NCBI GenBank assembly: GCA_051293835.1
Contig: JBPKMA010000001.1
Span: 310,001 to 374,000, forward strand
Origin: DATLZU01 sp051293835
GTDB taxonomy: Bacteria; Nitrospirota; Nitrospiria; Nitrospirales; Nitrospiraceae
Length of the DNA: 64,000 nucleotides
Direction of reading: 5' to 3'
Below are positions 25,314-34,038 of this stretch, one piece after another. The translations under genes were made by a program, and so were the position numbers. The notes below the pieces were generated by a model. It did not search any database. It was not told the DNA's origin and saw only the letters and a list, made by a program, of their open reading frames with translations. The first letter of the stretch is position 1. Each line of letters opens with the position of its first letter.

Positions 25314-25564
25314 GTCGGCTTGCTAAAGTCTTTTACCATCACTACTTCGATCTCGTCGCTGGGTGACTTTCCCCGATTCCGCACGTGCACGGTCCAGGAC
25401 GGATGACGCCGAAGCGACCAGAAAATGGTTTTTAACAACTCAGGCTTGATCCCGACCTCCCAATCTCGCAACCACGCATAATCGTCTTCATCGCCTTCAT
25501 AGTCTTCCGGAAACACGGCCTCAAGGTTGAAGCGGAACGTAAACGTTTTTTCTTCTTGAAACAT
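25310..25564 (-). CDS. Small acidic protein coupled to hemW
   Basis: 84 aa from ATG 25564 (frame open to 25606). It is acidic with a cluster EDYEGDEDDYAWLRDWE and a beta-rich C-terminal half. Function unknown. The ATGA overlap with hemW implies co-translation. Confidence 0.6.
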   Translation of the reverse strand: MFQEEKTFTFRFNLEAVFPEDYEGDEDDYAWLRDWEVGIKPELLKTIFWSLRRHPSWTVHVRNRGKSPSDEIEVVMVKDFSKPT

Positions 25565-25592
25565 AAGCGGTGACCCTTTGTCCGGCTGGCGA

Positions 25593-25622
25593 TTGCGGAT
25601 CGCCACGCTGGTTCCTTATAAT
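25593..25622 (+). promoter_or_regulatory. Promoter of the FmdB-type gene
   Basis: TTGCGG (25593-25598), 18-bp spacer, perfect TATAAT (25617-25622); predicted start about 25629, leader about 30 nt. Confidence 0.55.
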
Positions 25623-25658
25623 TAACGCTAATGTACGACATCAACAGGAGTGAAGACT

Positions 25659-25883
25659 ATGCCCATCTTTGAATATGTCTGTCAGGAATGCAACCACCGA
25701 TTTGAACTATTGGTTCACGGTTCGACTGTCCCCGCCTGCCCATCCTGCAAGGCCACGAAACTTCAAAAGCAATTCTCGCCCTTCGGGGTCGGTGCGACGG
25801 CCGATTGGGCTACGTCAAGCGCGCCGGCGCCTTGCGGCACGTGTGGGGACCCTCGCGGGCCCGGCGCCTGTTCGATGAACTAG
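25659..25883 (+). CDS. FmdB-family zinc-ribbon regulatory-type protein
   Basis: 74 aa. It begins MPIFEYVC and carries C8-x2-C11 and C27-x2-C30, the FmdB zinc ribbon, then a low-complexity Ala/Gly/Cys tail. ATG 25659 has CAGGAG upstream. The family is widespread; a regulatory role was proposed for amide-utilisation genes, but its role here is unknown. Confidence 0.8.
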   Translation: MPIFEYVCQECNHRFELLVHGSTVPACPSCKATKLQKQFSPFGVGATADWATSSAPAPCGTCGDPRGPGACSMN

Positions 25884-25958
25884 CCAGGAATGCTGTCCGT
25901 GCAGAGGCGCTCGTAAGAGCGGAAAGGGTCGCGACGTTGTCGCGCATCACGACTGTGC

Positions 25959-26270
25959 ATGACCGTCGAAGAGGCTATCCGCACCCTCTCCCAATCGGAT
26001 CCCATTGTCAAGCTCCTGCAACAGGTGAAGCTCGGACGGATGAAGCCAACCGATGCTGGGCTGCGCGCCGTCACCGAGGCGTGGCTCGGGACGTATCGCA
26101 AGGTGCTTGAAGCCGCTGAACCGGATCGGGTCTCGCTGGCTCGCATTGATCCATCGCCTCGACTAGCTGTCTTGGTCGAAGCGGAGGTGTTGTCCGAGGA
26201 TCATCCGGCGGTACGCAACCTTCGCGATCTCTTCAACAAGCGGCTGGCCGAAGCCAACTCTGCTTCCTGA
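25959..26270 (+). CDS. Hypothetical helical protein
   Basis: 103 aa, mostly alpha-helical, no known motif. It ends in TGATG shared with the start of the next gene (1-bp stop/start overlap), so the two are likely co-translated. Confidence 0.5.
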   Translation: MTVEEAIRTLSQSDPIVKLLQQVKLGRMKPTDAGLRAVTEAWLGTYRKVLEAAEPDRVSLARIDPSPRLAVLVEAEVLSEDHPAVRNLRDLFNKRLAEANSAS

Positions 26271-26941
26271 TGGTTTCATCCATGTGGCTGATCGTGTTCG
26301 CCGGCGGCCTGGGCCTGTTCGCCATCTGTTCCATGGTATTGGCCGAGGAGCCAACGGGCGTGCGCCCGCTATTGGTGCCGACAGGTGCGGCGATCACGGC
26401 CGCGATTCCCCAAGACACCCGGCCGCTGATCCGCGCTGACGCCATCGAGCGGTTTCTGGATGAACTGGACGGGGCGCCGCCGGATTGGGAAGCGGTGTAC
26501 GGGCCTGGCTACCGCGACCCTGGATACGACGAACGGTTATTCGAGTTAAATCGGGAACGCGATCGACGGAGAGAGGGCAATCCAGCGCTTGGACAGCGGG
26601 TAACCTTCATCTGGGTTGGCGAGTTGTCCGCCTATGATCCGGAAAGCGGCGGCTTTCGGATCGCCATCGGCCCCAAAGTCAATCCGACCCGATGGGGGTG
26701 GGTCCGGTTCAAGGCCGATGGCTTGCCGTCGAATTTGGTGGCAATCCCTTCTGCGGACCAGCGAGAACCGTTGCGGAGAAGGGTCGCGAACGGCGAGAAA
26801 ATCGAAATTGAGGTGGCAATGACTGGCCGTCTCATTCCCGAAGAAGCGATCGTGTACGATTTCGCCCATGAAGAGGAGGGCCGCGGTCTCATCATGCCGG
26901 TGGTGCGCCTCGAACGGGTCGACTACCTTTTGGCTGAGTAA
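26270..26941 (+). CDS. Hypothetical exported protein
   Basis: 223 aa. A signal peptide (about 5-25, cleavage near VLAEEP) is followed by a soluble domain with a beta-rich C-terminal half (VTFIWVGELSAYDPESGGF, GWVRFKADGL). It resembles an OB-like or Slp-like fold only loosely. No family assigned. It is coupled to the preceding gene by a 1-bp overlap. Confidence 0.6.
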   Translation: MVSSMWLIVFAGGLGLFAICSMVLAEEPTGVRPLLVPTGAAITAAIPQDTRPLIRADAIERFLDELDGAPPDWEAVYGPGYRDPGYDERLFELNRERDRRREGNPALGQRVTFIWVGELSAYDPESGGFRIAIGPKVNPTRWGWVRFKADGLPSNLVAIPSADQREPLRRRVANGEKIEIEVAMTGRLIPEEAIVYDFAHEEEGRGLIMPVVRLERVDYLLAE

Positions 26942-27018
26942 GCCGTGTTGCGAGTTACGGACAGGATGCCGGCTTTGAGGCCGCGCAGGTCGAGGCTGAA
27001 GAAATGGCGGGTGCCTTG

Positions 27019-27641
27019 CTAGGTGCCCGGGCGGACGATTGGGGTTGTCTTGAAGCTGGCCACTGCCGCGGCGTCTAGCTCCGGTTCGGCATCAGAGAGA
27101 AAGAGGATGGCGTCCGGAAGGAGCATTAGTCTGCTGGCGATGCGTTCGTATGAGACGGTGTCGGTTTTGGCGCCGATGCGGGTGTCGAAGAAATGCGAGA
27201 ACAACGGCGTGAGATCGCCATTGGTCGTTTGGGCTTGCTCGGAACCGGAAGAATAGGTGGCCAAGCGAATTCCGTTGTTCCGCCACCGAAGGAACGTGGG
27301 AGCAACATCCGTGTAGAGTTCGGGGTAAAGGCGCAGGAACGGCACCCTTCTTCCCAGATTATCCCTTGCAGGGCTTTCAGCCCCATGTCCCATGTGTTTG
27401 CGGTTTTCATCGATCCAGCGGACGAGGAATTCGTGAAGGCCGGCGTAGGCCGGGCGCAATCCTTCCTCCCGTCTACGGTGTCTTGGCACAGCTCGGCCTG
27501 GGTGAAGACCGCGAGGTCCTCGCGATGCTCCCGTAGGAAGGCGGCCAGCCGCCGTCGCGCGTAATGAAACAGCACCTCGTGCACGAACTCCACCGGGATG
27601 ATGGTGCTTTCGAGGTCCAAGAGCACACAGTGAATGGTCAT
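27019..27641 (-). pseudogene. mtnC: Broken enolase-phosphatase (mtnC remnant)
   Basis: The reading begins at ATG 27641 with the HAD-type start VLLDLEST and then changes frame at least three times. One frame carries TQAELCQD, another LHEFLVRWIDENRKHM, back to GLKALQGIIWEEG, and then the long end LYTDVAPTFLRWRNNG through SHFFDTRIGAKTD to LSDAEPELDAAA. Together these cover the whole MtnC enzyme, which converts 2,3-diketo-5-methylthiopentyl-1-phosphate to acireductone. At least one change is a single-base loss in a C run. Its start overlaps the mtnD stop (ATGA), so it was an operon. Confidence 0.85.
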
Positions 27642-28169
27642 AAAGGCCACCGATAGCGGTGTTCAATCCCTGAGAGCGTGTAGCGGGACACCCAGCCGGC
27701 CTGGTCGGTAAAGATGCGAAGCGCGCAGACCACCGGCTGTGTGCCGAGATCGAACCAGTGTTTGGTGTTGGTCGGCACGGAGAGCAGGTCCCCTTCCCGA
27801 CAGAGCACGGCGAACACTTCTTCGTCCGGTCGCTCCGTGTGAAACCAGAGCAACCCGGATCTTTCCACGAGAAGCGCACTTCGTCTTCGGAATGGATGTA
27901 TTCGCGCGGGAACTTATCACGAATCGCATCAAGATTCGGCATATTCGGCATCACACGCATGATGTCAGCGGAGCCGTATCCGCCTTTGTCCATGAACGGC
28001 TCGAACCAGGATTGTAAGCCGCCAGGACTTGATCGTCCGTGGCGTCCGCAGGCAAGCCGACGTCTGTCGACCAGTGTTCGTAGAAGGTCCCGCGCTCGTC
28101 GGGGAAACGCCGGATTTCATGCCCGCCTGCGCGGGGCGCATTCTTGTCAGGAACTCGAAGCACGGCCAT
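27638..28169 (-). pseudogene. mtnD: Broken acireductone dioxygenase (mtnD remnant)
   Basis: Starts at ATG 28169 (MAVLRVPDKN) and is cut by two frameshifts, each equal to one missing base, near 28010 (AAYNP to WFEPFMDK) and near 27868 (EVRF to ERSGLLWF). The joined protein is about 176 aa, normal for ARD. Of the metal-binding pattern HxHxxxE, the first His is Tyr (YIHSEDE), so even the repaired protein lacks one ligand. The C-terminal TKHWFDLG keeps its His. It overlaps the mtnB remnant by 23 bp. Confidence 0.85.
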
Positions 28170-28620
28170 AGGTTCTCGCCTCCTGCTCGCATTGCAACAC
28201 AAATTCCAACACCTCCACACGGCGCTTGGCTTCCGCCACGTTTTTGCCCCAGACCTACTTGCCGTGCCAGGTCAGCAGAAACCCGTAGCCTGGTCGTTCC
28301 CGTCTGAGATGAGGCTCGCTATGAGCGACCAGCACGCACATATCTTGCGAGTTCGGTAGATCGGCAGCACGACTTCGTAGTCATGATCTTCCACGCCGTC
28401 CCGGACTTTTCTTTAAGTAAGAGTTTCCCGCCAAGCAGCTTCAGGTGTCCGAATGGGTCGACCAACCGGGACAGCAATGCAGCGGCGATCGAATGGGTAT
28501 GGAACACGGCTCCGGCCCCGGCGAATGCGGTAGACCATCAGGTGCAACAAGGTTTCGCGGAAGGCGTGAGGTTGAACCTGTTCACCGGTTGATCCACGGC
28601 AGGGTGGCCCCTTCGATCAA
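28147..28620 (-). pseudogene. mtnB: Broken methylthioribulose-1-phosphate dehydratase (mtnB remnant)
   Basis: Fragments in three frames match the class II aldolase-like MtnB: TPSA/ETLLHLMVYR, then AVFHTHSIAAALLSRL with the zinc HxH, DHDYEVVLPI, and GYGFLLTWHGK. That last is followed by an in-frame TAG where VWGKNVAEAKRRVEVLEF continues. Frameshifts plus this nonsense codon make it non-functional. Little of the N-terminal 60 or so residues can be found upstream of 28620. Confidence 0.8.
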
Positions 28621-28822
28621 GCAACGGTTAAAGATGGCTTGTAAAAGGGCAGCCAGTACGCTGCCAAGGCAACGACTTCTGGTTGGTCGAGAGCCTATTT
28701 CGTTGCTGGAGCGAGATGTACGCTTTTTTAACGCTTGCGGGAAAGGCAACGGTTCCACCTGGAAGCAAGAGGCGGCTGAAAGTGTGATTTTTGTGACCTG
28801 GACAAGTCTGATTCGTACTCTC
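28621..28822. other. Gene-free region upstream of the mtn remnants
   Basis: No convincing gene. A long minus-strand frame here lacks family features. It may hold the decayed N-terminus and promoter of mtnB. Confidence 0.35.
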
Positions 28823-28852
28823 TTGAAACTGGGATGGTGGATTTGATTAAAT
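28823..28852 (+). promoter_or_regulatory. Possible promoter of the lipoprotein gene
   Basis: TTGAAA (28823-28828), 18 bp, TTAAAT (28847-28852); the second box is weak. Confidence 0.35.
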
Positions 28853-28929
28853 TTGGCGACAAACCGAAACCCAGCCGGACTGTTTACGGCCGGGAGAGGC
28901 ATCGGATCGTTTTCCAAGGAGGATGACCG

Positions 28930-29208
28930 ATGAAGCGTCTGCTATTGTGCAGCTTGCTGATGCTGACGTTGGCCGGCTGCTCGCAGTCATCGACCTCGGA
29001 GCCTCCCAAAGTGCAAGAGAAGGCAGCTGCTTCTCAGACTGAGACGCAGAAAGACACGCAGAAGACTGAACCTGCTGCATCCGCGTCGGCAACAGCTTCT
29101 GCGTCGTCCGGAGACGCGGCTTCAGCCCCTGCCGCGCAAGGACAGCAGCAATCTGCGAGTGCATCCGGGACGACCGCAGCTTCGCCGGAATCGTCCACCA
29201 GCAAGTAA
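28930..29208 (+). CDS. Small low-complexity lipoprotein
   Basis: 92 aa. The signal peptide ends in lipobox LAGC (Cys17). After acylation the rest is a disordered Ser/Ala/Thr/Gln/Glu chain. AAGGAGGA 7 bp upstream fixes the start. It is followed by a strong terminator, so it is a single-gene unit. It could be a tether or surface spacer; function unknown. Confidence 0.75.
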   Translation: MKRLLLCSLLMLTLAGCSQSSTSEPPKVQEKAAASQTETQKDTQKTEPAASASATASASSGDAASAPAAQGQQQSASASGTTAASPESSTSK

Positions 29209-29220
29209 CGAGACGAAAGG

Positions 29221-29262
29221 GCCCGGTGCGTTGCCGTCGTAACGCCCGGGCTCTTCTCTTTG
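29221..29262 (+). terminator. Rho-independent-type terminator
   Basis: Stem GCCCGG(t)GCGTT / AACGCCCGGGC with an 8-nt loop, followed by TCTTCTCTTT. It ends the lipoprotein transcript. Confidence 0.7.
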
Positions 29263-29275
29263 AGGCCCCTCTTTT

Positions 29276-29305
29276 TTGACTCCCTGAAAACCCCCATGTT
29301 ATAGT
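29276..29305 (+). promoter_or_regulatory. Promoter of proA
   Basis: TTGACT (29276-29281), 18-bp spacer, TATAGT (29300-29305). Leader about 110 nt to the chosen ATG. Confidence 0.6.
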
Positions 29306-29419
29306 CCATCTCTCCGGAGCTTCCTGCCCAAAGGGTGAGGGTGATGAGTGAGAAACGACGGGCTGCCTGTCTGCTTTCGACCTGTCGCGCCCCGGCCAGG
29401 ACGCATTGCGGTCTTAAAC

Positions 29420-30784
29420 ATGGTTGAAGTTCCAGTTAAGATTTACATGACAAATTTGTTGAAAAAGGCCAGAGAAGCGCAGCGTCCACTGGCTGTGCTC
29501 CCGACCGCGGTAAAGGACCGGGCGTTGCTAGCGATGGCGGATCGACTGGCGGCGGATGAAGAGGCCATCCTCGAAGCGAACCTACAGGACGTGGAGAATG
29601 TTGGCAAGACGCTGGAGGGAGAGACGAACAAGGATCGTGTGAAGGAAGCGGTCGAACGAGTCCGCCTCGCGCCTGATACGGTCAAGGAAATGGTCGACCG
29701 TTTAAGGAAGGTTGCGGAGTTGGCCGATCCGGTTGGTGAAGTGACAAAACGCTGGGAACAGCCGAACGGGATGCAGGTAAGTCGGGTAAGGGTGCCGATA
29801 GGCGTGATCGGCGTTATTTCGGAATATGGACCGGCCGTGACGACCGAGATGATGGCGCTCTGCCTTAAATCGGGTAATGTTTGCGTGTTTCGTGCAGCGC
29901 CGGAATGGGGACGCACGCATCAGGTCATCGTGACCGGTCTGCGTGAGGCGGCGGAGGGAGCTGGGGTGCCGGCCGGTGCGCTGTCCTTTGTTGAGCGGCC
30001 GGATAAAGAGGCGGCACTGGAATTGATGCGAGCGACGAAGATGCTGGACGCGATCATCCCGCGCGGCGGCGCTGGTCTGCGGAAAGCGGTCATGGAACAT
30101 TCCCGATTGCCGGTTCTCTGTCATGACGGCGGGGTCTGCCATATCTATATCGACGAAGAAGTGGACCTGCCGATGGCACAAAACATCGTTATCAATTCGA
30201 AGCTCCAGCAGCCATCTGCGCCGAACTCGGCCGATACCTTGCTTGTCCATCAGATGGTGGCTCGCCCTTTATTGCCGGCGTTGATTCGTCGCTTGCTCGA
30301 TGAATTCAAAGTGGACGTGCTGGGCTGTCCCAAGACGTACTCGTTGATGGGCACGATGGAGATCAGCGGCCACAAGTCGGTCAGACTCGCGGCGGACGAC
30401 GATTGGGGGAAGCAGTTCCTGTCCAAGACCATCGCGGTGAAGATGGTGAAGGATATGGACGAAGCCCTGGAGCATATTGCCCGGTACGGTCCGGGTCATA
30501 CGGATGCGATCGTCACCAAGAACTATGACCGTGCCTTGCGCTTCGCGCGCGAAGTCGATTCTAGCGCCGTGCTCATCAATGCCTCTACGAGGCTGCACGC
30601 AGGCGATGCTTTCGGCCTGGGCGGCGAAGCCGGAATCAGTGCCTCGCGACTGCATGCCCGCGGCCCCATTGGGCTAAACGAACTGACCTGCCAGAAATAT
30701 GTCGTCTTTGGGAGCGGGCAGCTCCGCCATCCTCATCCGGTGCCGGTGACCTACGAAGACGCTATCATGCTCAAGCGTTTCTGA
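29420..30784 (+). CDS. proA: Glutamate-5-semialdehyde dehydrogenase (gamma-glutamyl phosphate reductase)
   Basis: 454 aa cytosolic enzyme of proline synthesis that reduces gamma-glutamyl phosphate with NADPH. ProA features are clear: VPIGVIGVISEYGPA, IIPRGGAGL, the catalytic Cys in VLCHDGGVCHIY, and RLHAGDAFGLGGEAGIS near the end. It is about 35 residues longer than the usual 415-420. I choose ATG 29420 over the frame start at 29348. The partner proB is not in the window. Three bases separate it from the methyltransferase gene. Confidence 0.92.
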   Translation: MVEVPVKIYMTNLLKKAREAQRPLAVLPTAVKDRALLAMADRLAADEEAILEANLQDVENVGKTLEGETNKDRVKEAVERVRLAPDTVKEMVDRLRKVAELADPVGEVTKRWEQPNGMQVSRVRVPIGVIGVISEYGPAVTTEMMALCLKSGNVCVFRAAPEWGRTHQVIVTGLREAAEGAGVPAGALSFVERPDKEAALELMRATKMLDAIIPRGGAGLRKAVMEHSRLPVLCHDGGVCHIYIDEEVDLPMAQNIVINSKLQQPSAPNSADTLLVHQMVARPLLPALIRRLLDEFKVDVLGCPKTYSLMGTMEISGHKSVRLAADDDWGKQFLSKTIAVKMVKDMDEALEHIARYGPGHTDAIVTKNYDRALRFAREVDSSAVLINASTRLHAGDAFGLGGEAGISASRLHARGPIGLNELTCQKYVVFGSGQLRHPHPVPVTYEDAIMLKRF

Positions 30785-30787
30785 ACG

Positions 30788-32002
30788 TTGCTGACCGGAC
30801 TCCACAACGCGATTCTCGCTCATCTCGCCCGGTGGGGACTCCGGCGCTTTGACTCCGACGCAGCCTATTTCCAATGGCAACGCGAGTGCCTCAGCCCGGC
30901 CGATTTGCGCCTGCTCAACGAGCGCATTGAACAGAAACGGGCGCTCGGCGCCGGTGCCGAGGAAGAAAAGTCGTTCTACGACCTTACGGCTCGTCCGCAT
31001 ATTATCCCCGTGCTCTACAGTCAGCGGTACGACTACTATGTCGAAATCGGACCACGGGTGGCGTCGCGAATCGGCGACGCGCGGTCCGTGTTGGATTTCG
31101 GCTGCGGGGTCGGAATCCTGACCACGTTTTACGCCGGGCAGTTTCCCGACCGCGCGTTTCTAGGGATCGACCGGTCACCGGCCTCCATTCAGATGGCGCG
31201 CTGCCAGGCAGCCGCGCTCGGTCTCACCAATGTCCGGTTCGAGTGCGTGGACGTTGAGGAGAGTCAGCCGGCCGGCCCGGTCGATCTGATCGTTGCGACC
31301 CATGCGTTGGTGCAGGCGGAGCGGGACCCCGGCCTTCCCAGTCAAAGCTGGCGCACGTTCGAGCGCCCGCGCGATCCTCGGCTCCAGCAGGAGTTTGAAC
31401 GGAGAACCGGCGTGGGCAGAAGGCTGGATCGGCTCGTCGCCGCGTTGGCTTCGAACGGGCGGATGATTGTGTTTGAGAAAACCAGAACCTTGGCTCGGCG
31501 GATTCCGTTTCAGCGCGCGCTGGCGGCGCGTGGCCTAAGTCTTTTGGAACCGCCCGAACCGATCCGGTATCGGCTAGTCGAAGAAATCGCCGATGATGGG
31601 CCATTTTATGTCTTGGGGCGAGGGCCGTTCTGGGACGCTGGATCGACAGCGGTCGCCTGGGATGAATTGCCGGAACCGGACGAGGCTCCCGTATTCGATA
31701 TCACCGGCCGAAGCGGAATCGTGCGGCCGGCAGATGAACCGCTCTACGAAAACCATTGGCCGTCGGCTCAGCGGGTCTGGAACCAGCTTCAAGAGCGGCA
31801 GATCCTGAAGGAATGCACGACTCAGGAGCCGGACGGGCGTGAGTTCCATGTCGAGCTGGGACGGGCGGGATCGATAGCATACGTGTACTGTGCCAATACC
31901 TTCGATCAGCGGCAGATCGTGATCGTCGAATCTCAACGTGCGGAGCTGGTGGAAGCCTACTACAACGAAATCGTCGCAGGGATAGGCACCCATCACGTGT
32001 GA
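30788..32002 (+). CDS. Class I SAM-dependent methyltransferase
   Basis: 404 aa. The SAM-binding motif I is VLDFGCGVG near residues 98-106, with GIDRSP (motif II) and a VDLIVATHAL motif further on. A long N-terminal helical region and a C-terminal domain of about 200 aa have no clear family match. The start is a TTG 3 bp after the proA stop; no better start lies nearby. The substrate is unknown. It may work with the radical SAM genes downstream, but a separate promoter lies between them. Confidence 0.75.
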   Translation: MLTGLHNAILAHLARWGLRRFDSDAAYFQWQRECLSPADLRLLNERIEQKRALGAGAEEEKSFYDLTARPHIIPVLYSQRYDYYVEIGPRVASRIGDARSVLDFGCGVGILTTFYAGQFPDRAFLGIDRSPASIQMARCQAAALGLTNVRFECVDVEESQPAGPVDLIVATHALVQAERDPGLPSQSWRTFERPRDPRLQQEFERRTGVGRRLDRLVAALASNGRMIVFEKTRTLARRIPFQRALAARGLSLLEPPEPIRYRLVEEIADDGPFYVLGRGPFWDAGSTAVAWDELPEPDEAPVFDITGRSGIVRPADEPLYENHWPSAQRVWNQLQERQILKECTTQEPDGREFHVELGRAGSIAYVYCANTFDQRQIVIVESQRAELVEAYYNEIVAGIGTHHV

Positions 32003-32032
32003 CGTACGGGGCAAGACCACGTTGACTCACCC

Positions 32033-32062
32033 TTGACCTGGCAGTTGAACGGCGCATAGAAT
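32033..32062 (+). promoter_or_regulatory. Promoter of the tandem radical SAM genes
   Basis: TTGACC (32033-32038), 18-bp spacer, TAGAAT (32057-32062), with a leader of about 73 nt that carries GAGGAGGA before the ATG at 32142. Confidence 0.6.
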
Positions 32063-32141
32063 TGGCATAATTTTCGCTAAGTTCTTGAACTCCTGATGAA
32101 TTTCGATTCCTTCTGGGGGTGTTGAGGAGGAACAGCCAGCC

Positions 32142-34028
32142 ATGAGAATCGAATATTCCAAAGGCCAACGGGCGAGCACGGAACTGATCCAGCTTCACCG
32201 GCGCTCGTCGGCCGCGGCTGGCGGACGAAAGATGAAGGTCCTGCTGATTTTCCCCCCGGACTGGTACCCCTCCGAACCCTATCTGAGCTTGCCCACTCTG
32301 ACCGCCGTCCTTCGTGCTGCTGGGCACACGGTGATCCAAAAAGATGTGAACCTCGAGATGTACGACTGGTATTTCAGCGAGGATTTTCTCAAGCGCGTGC
32401 TTCGCAAGGTACCCCAACAGCTCGATCGGCTGAGGAAACTGGCGAAGAGGCGAGAGTTGGAGGAATGGGAGGTGGACCTCCAGCTTGCGTTGTGCGATTT
32501 GACCCGTCAGCGGATCGCCGAGCTGACTGACAAGGCGGAGCGGGCCAAGCGGATCGTGCGCGGCGAGGATTTTTATGACATCGACAAGCTGGAATGGGCT
32601 ATCAACACATTTCGGGAAATCACTGCGGCGATCTCGCTGGTCTATGCCCCGGCGCGGATCTGCATGCCCCCGATGGAGACCGATCTTTCCTATAAGGTTT
32701 TCATGTCGTCCGAGGTGATGGATGCGGTGCGCGACACGCAGGTGAACGTCTATCGAGATGTGTTTGATCACCTGGTCAAGCCGACCATCGAAGCCGAACG
32801 ACCCGACGTGGTCGGAGTTTCGATCGTGCTCCAACAGCAGCTTTTCTCGTCGATGACGTTCTGCGCCCTGATCAAGGAACAGTTTCCGCAGATCCACGTC
32901 ACGATCGGCGGCAATACGGTGACGCGGCTGCGTGATGTCCTGCCCGGTTCGCCGCTGTTCGCGTTCTTCGACAGCGCGGTGATCTACGAAGGAGAGACGG
33001 CGTTTTTGCAACTGGTCGAGGCGGTGGGTGCCGGACGAGATCTGGGCGGCATCCCGAACCTGATCTATCGTGATGCAGCCGGAGTGCACACTTCGCCGCT
33101 GACGTATGCGGAAGACTTGGGCTCGCTCCCTCCACCCGATTTCGACGGTCTGCCGCTGGAGAAGTATTTCGTGCCGGACCGCATTCTGCCGTACCTGGCT
33201 ACGCGCGGTTGTTACTGGGGCCGCTGCGAGTTCTGCGATCACGGCGAAGGTTACACCGCCGGCTTTCGGACGAAGAAGATTGAGCAGATCATCGAGGATA
33301 TTCGGTTCCTCAAAACGAAATATCACACCCGCCATTTCCACTTTACCGACGAATCCTATCCGCCGGCGCTCTTCCGAAAACTGGCCCGCCGGCTGGTCGA
33401 GACCAAGATGGACATCCTCTGGACGACCCACATGCGGTTTGAGAAGAGCTTACTTGACGAAGCGGTGTGGCGAGACGCACGGGATTCCGGGTGCCGGTAT
33501 CTCCACTTTGGCTATGAATCGGGGAGTGAACGGGTGCTCAAATTGATGGACAAGGCCACGACGACGGATGTGATCAAGCGGCACTTGGAACTGTCCGCCG
33601 GGGTGGGAATCTGGAACCATGTGATGGGGTTCTTCGGATTTCCGGGGGAGACGCGGGAGGAGGCCTGGCAGTCGGTTCGATTCCTGGAGGACAACAAGGC
33701 GTATGTCCATTCGCTCGGTTTCGGAACCTTCGACTTGAGCAAACACACTCCTGTCGCGAAGCACCCGGAAAAGTGGGGTGTGACTCCTTACAAGAATCCG
33801 GACTGGGACTTGGCGCTGGATTATTATTACACTGTGCGCGAAGGGCTCAGCGTTGAAGAGGCAGAGCGGGTGTTCGAAGAGTTTGAGCGCAATCATTATC
33901 CGGGGTGGGACCTGCGCATCTTCATCCGGGAGTACGTCTTTCTCTATATCGCCCGGTTTGGGCTGAGCAAACGGCCGGCCCTCCAGTTCAATCCGGATCG
34001 CATTCCTGCCGGGACGGCATCGAGTTAG
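32142..34028 (+). CDS. Cobalamin-binding-domain radical SAM protein, copy 1
   Basis: 628 aa. The N-terminal Rossmann-like B12-type domain starts KVLLIFPPDWYPSEPYLS (about 32-49) but is interrupted by a helical insert of about 130 aa (about 85-215). No DxHxxG cobalamin-His motif is seen, so any B12 would bind without a His ligand. The radical SAM domain carries the 4Fe-4S cysteines in RGCYWGRCEFCDH at C357, C362 and C365 (CX4CX2C, one residue wider than usual). FHFTDESYPP and GFFGFPGETREE follow. The ribosome site GAGGAGG is strong. Such enzymes do radical methylations or rearrangements; the substrate is unknown. Copy 2 follows after 10 bp. Confidence 0.85.
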   Translation: MRIEYSKGQRASTELIQLHRRSSAAAGGRKMKVLLIFPPDWYPSEPYLSLPTLTAVLRAAGHTVIQKDVNLEMYDWYFSEDFLKRVLRKVPQQLDRLRKLAKRRELEEWEVDLQLALCDLTRQRIAELTDKAERAKRIVRGEDFYDIDKLEWAINTFREITAAISLVYAPARICMPPMETDLSYKVFMSSEVMDAVRDTQVNVYRDVFDHLVKPTIEAERPDVVGVSIVLQQQLFSSMTFCALIKEQFPQIHVTIGGNTVTRLRDVLPGSPLFAFFDSAVIYEGETAFLQLVEAVGAGRDLGGIPNLIYRDAAGVHTSPLTYAEDLGSLPPPDFDGLPLEKYFVPDRILPYLATRGCYWGRCEFCDHGEGYTAGFRTKKIEQIIEDIRFLKTKYHTRHFHFTDESYPPALFRKLARRLVETKMDILWTTHMRFEKSLLDEAVWRDARDSGCRYLHFGYESGSERVLKLMDKATTTDVIKRHLELSAGVGIWNHVMGFFGFPGETREEAWQSVRFLEDNKAYVHSLGFGTFDLSKHTPVAKHPEKWGVTPYKNPDWDLALDYYYTVREGLSVEEAERVFEEFERNHYPGWDLRIFIREYVFLYIARFGLSKRPALQFNPDRIPAGTASS

Positions 34029-34038
34029 AGTTAAGGCG

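Noticed and set aside
27019..27993. Single 324-aa gene on the minus strand
   Set aside because: The frame is a chimera joining parts of mtnD and mtnC with nonsense sequence in between.
31701..33431. 576-codon minus-strand open frame
   Set aside because: It is antisense to the methyltransferase and first radical SAM genes, which have clear family motifs; the frame is a by-product of GC-rich codon use.
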